Below are positions 62,266 to 64,000 of a DNA stretch of 64,000 bases, piece by piece. This DNA comes from Arcicella sp040387735 (GTDB lineage: Bacteria > Bacteroidota > Bacteroidia > Cytophagales > Spirosomataceae), in the NCBI GenBank assembly GCA_040387735.1, contig JAZKDE010000021.1, positions 1 through 64,000 of the forward strand. Reading direction: 5' to 3'. A program made the translations under genes and the position numbers. Under the pieces are notes generated by a model. That model saw only the letters and a list, made by a program, of their open reading frames with translations. It did no database searches and had not been told where the DNA came from. How positions within the stretch are numbered: position 1 is the stretch's first letter; every line of letters begins with the position of its first letter.

Positions 62266-63330
62266 TTATTTTGTCTTTCGCAGTTTCCCATGATAGCAGT
62301 CATTTAATAAATCTTCAATATTACTTTCGGTTATATTTATTGGATTTTTTAATTTAATGGCTGCTATCATTTTAGTTGCTTTGGGTATTAATTCATACGC
62401 TAAACCTATCTCTTTAAGCGTAGTGGATGCTCCCATTGATTGAGCCAAAGATTTTAATTTTTGAGGTGGATTATCACTTTTCAATGCTCGTTTCAAATCT
62501 TCTTTTACAAGAGCTGAAAGCCCTTTCATCTGAAAATCTAACACATAAGGCAATAGAACAGTATGCACTTTACCATGATCCATGTCAAAAGTGCCACCTA
62601 ATACGTGAGCCATTTTGTGATGTAATGCCATCGAAACCTCACACAATGATTTCCCTGCTAAATAAGCGCCAAATTGTAGTTTTTCATTGGCATTAATTAA
62701 CGAATTTTCGGTTATCATTTCTTCCATACCCTCCATCAAATTACGAATACCAATCAATGAATTTTGGTAGGTAATTGGGTTGATATCAAAAGCATAAATG
62801 GCCTCTATTAGATGTGCCATCGCATTCATTGAACTGGTAGCAGCTAATGAAAGGGACATTTCGGCAGTAAGGTCGGTATCATAAATTACGATTTTGGGTA
62901 ACACCGATAAATCTCTGCCGACTGTCTTTATTCCATTCTCACTGATACCGTACATATTTGTCATTTCCGAACCAGCATAAGTAGTCGGAACGGCCACAAT
63001 TGGAAGCCGATTATTCAGTGCTATACCTTTTGCTAAACCAATAGCTGACCCTCCACCAATGGCAACGATGATATCTGATTGGTGAGAATCGGTAGCAGAA
63101 AGAGCTTCTTCTACAACAGAATTGGGTACGTGCTGAATTACTTTTGAAAAATGCAACACCTCTTCTCTTCCAAAACACTCAATAAGATTATCCACGATAG
63201 CTTGCGACCTGTTTCCTGCGACCACAAATAATCGAGCCGCCCCAATCTCTTTGATTATTTCAGCTAAATGGACAATTTTTCCCTGACCAAAATAAACTCT
63301 ATTGGGAAATGATTGATATATAAATTTCAT
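62266..63330 (-). CDS. Iron-containing alcohol dehydrogenase, maleylacetate-reductase-like
   Basis: Likely reduces maleylacetate to 3-oxoadipate, or a related carbonyl, with NAD(P)H. The nucleotide-binding IVAIGGGSAIGLAKGIAL is near 89-106, and the metal-ligand region is seen as AMAHLIEAIYA and HHKMAHVLGGTFDMDHGKVH (several His). 354 residues matches maleylacetate reductases. It lies between a small acetyltransferase and a dioxygenase-like gene, which suggests aromatic-ring breakdown, but the direct substrate is unproven. Confidence 0.82.
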   Translation of the reverse strand: MKFIYQSFPNRVYFGQGKIVHLAEIIKEIGAARLFVVAGNRSQAIVDNLIECFGREEVLHFSKVIQHVPNSVVEEALSATDSHQSDIIVAIGGGSAIGLAKGIALNNRLPIVAVPTTYAGSEMTNMYGISENGIKTVGRDLSVLPKIVIYDTDLTAEMSLSLAATSSMNAMAHLIEAIYAFDINPITYQNSLIGIRNLMEGMEEMITENSLINANEKLQFGAYLAGKSLCEVSMALHHKMAHVLGGTFDMDHGKVHTVLLPYVLDFQMKGLSALVKEDLKRALKSDNPPQKLKSLAQSMGASTTLKEIGLAYELIPKATKMIAAIKLKNPINITESNIEDLLNDCYHGKLRKTK

Positions 63331-63368
63331 TTATTTTTGATTTGGAAAGAGTTGATAGGCAATTCTCC

Positions 63369-63659
63369 TTATTTATGATAATGCTTATCTAACTGTTCAA
63401 TATATTCGGGGTGTTTTTTCAAAAAATTAGCCACAAAACTACAATATACCATCACTGGAAATTGGTTTTCTTTCGCATATTCAAAAGCATAATGAGCTAA
63501 TGCCGAACCGATCCCATTTCCTTCTAATTCGAGAGGTACAACAGTGTGCATCAAAGCAATTGAATCTTTATAAAATCGGTATTCTAAAAAAGCCGTTTCT
63601 GATGCTACTTTCAACTCAAATCGGAGGTTATCTGTATTATTTTTAATGGTGAATTCCAT
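63369..63659 (-). CDS. Small GNAT acetyltransferase (YjdJ-like)
   Basis: A 96-residue one-domain N-acetyltransferase. The core HTVVPLELEGNGIGSALAHY (about 38-57) carries the acetyl-CoA loop LEGNGIGSALA, and the end PVMVYCSFVANFLKKHPEY is typical of this short YjdJ-like group. Substrate unknown. Lies 38 bases upstream of the dehydrogenase on the same strand. Confidence 0.85.
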   Translation of the reverse strand: MEFTIKNNTDNLRFELKVASETAFLEYRFYKDSIALMHTVVPLELEGNGIGSALAHYAFEYAKENQFPVMVYCSFVANFLKKHPEYIEQLDKHYHK

Positions 63660-63721
63660 AAGAATCTTTTTTATAATGAACCTGTTTAAACTAATTTCAA
63701 GATATTATCGAGGGAAAATAT

Positions 63722-64000
63722 TTATCCCACTTTGGGTAAATTAGCTTCTATTTCAGCCCGATTTACCTCCTCCCATTCGGGCAAAAGCAGATGCTCACCC
63801 AATTCTTGTTCAGGTTCATCAATGGTAAATCCAGGTTGCAGGGTCGCCATTTCAAACCACATACCCGCATAAGGACGAAAATAAACCGAGTGAAAATATT
63901 TTCGGTCTTTCATATCTGTTGGCACAAAACCTCGCTCAATCAATCTATCTCGCATAGTCATTAAGGCATTATCATCTTCCACAATCCACGCTACATGATG
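63722..64000 (-). CDS. C-terminal part of a ring-cleaving-dioxygenase-like VOC protein
   Basis: Only the last part lies in the window; the start is beyond position 64000. Reading continues through the edge as HHVAWIVEDD. The segment RPYAGMWFEMATLQPGFTID and the LGEHLLLPEWEEVNRAEIEA tail match vicinal-oxygen-chelate dioxygenases of the MhqO/PcpA type that open hydroquinone- or catechol-like rings. With the maleylacetate-reductase-like gene it suggests an aromatic-breakdown group. Confidence 0.75.
   Translation of the reverse strand, partial: HHVAWIVEDDNALMTMRDRLIERGFVPTDMKDRKYFHSVYFRPYAGMWFEMATLQPGFTIDEPEQELGEHLLLPEWEEVNRAEIEANLPKVG

Noticed and set aside
1..64000. tRNA, rRNA, CRISPR or intact insertion sequence
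   Set aside because: I looked in the long spacers for tRNA T-arm words, repeat-spacer patterns and transposase frames and found none.

Overview
The window looks like chromosomal DNA of a low-GC member of the Bacteroidota, most likely order Cytophagales (inference; genus not assigned). Four intergenic regions carry the Bacteroidota promoter pattern (TTG, then 20-23 bases, then TAnnTTTG): upstream of gapA, the XRE gene, glgE and the lipoprotein gene at 58116. The gene content fits too: GWxTD and PD40 lipoproteins, DUF4249, a YdeP-type molybdoenzyme, a ClpS-like adaptor and many Sec or lipoprotein signals ending in Q or C. A run of 10 N at 60180-60189 shows that this is a draft scaffold.

Layout. 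0-11 kb: trmB, gapA and dapD, then cvfB, an XRE regulator, fdhD, a YdeP-like oxidoreductase, a MazG-like pyrophosphohydrolase and a small EF-Tu-domain-like protein, separated by unusually long AT-rich spacers. 11-16 kb: a secreted TPR protein and gyrA. 16-22 kb is the accessory-looking part: a lipoprotein barnase-type RNase, a cluster of short palindromes that seems to cut off a signal-peptide ORF, a methyltransferase, an exported protein, a barstar overlapping a purple-acid-phosphatase-like gene, a decayed AraC gene and its intact relative with a cupin gene. 22-30 kb: S9 peptidase, LacI regulator, folB, a DivIVA-domain protein, a WD40 protein, a phosphopantetheinyl transferase and a SirB1-like protein.

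31-36 kb: nucleotide-sugar genes galE-rfbB-rfbD-rfbA (rfbC absent here), closed by a strong terminator, then an orphan DUF4249 lipoprotein. 36-43.9 kb: chrA overlapping an isopenicillin-N-synthase-family oxygenase, an exported superoxide dismutase, recR, clpS, a sodium/solute symporter and a PAP2/haloperoxidase-type lipoprotein. 44-46 kb: a Xre-RES toxin-antitoxin pair with a repeated palindromic operator candidate, and rlpA. 46-56 kb: glgE and glgB (alpha-glucan synthesis from maltose-1-phosphate) bracket a GNAT remnant, a permease, a hydrolase, a DinB-like protein, pyrB-pyrR and a CpsB-like phosphatase. 56-64 kb: a nucleotide pyrophosphatase/phosphodiesterase, lipoproteins, a methyltransferase interrupted by the N gap, and a maleylacetate-reductase-like dehydrogenase with a small acetyltransferase and the end of a ring-cleaving-dioxygenase-like gene.

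Most of the window is ordinary housekeeping DNA. The parts most worth a second look are the split barnase/barstar neighbourhood, the palindrome cluster beside it, the RES-Xre operator repeats, repeated elements before the XRE gene, a family of long intergenic hairpins without U-tracts, and an apparently near-leaderless pyrR. I saw no tRNA, rRNA, CRISPR array or intact insertion sequence.
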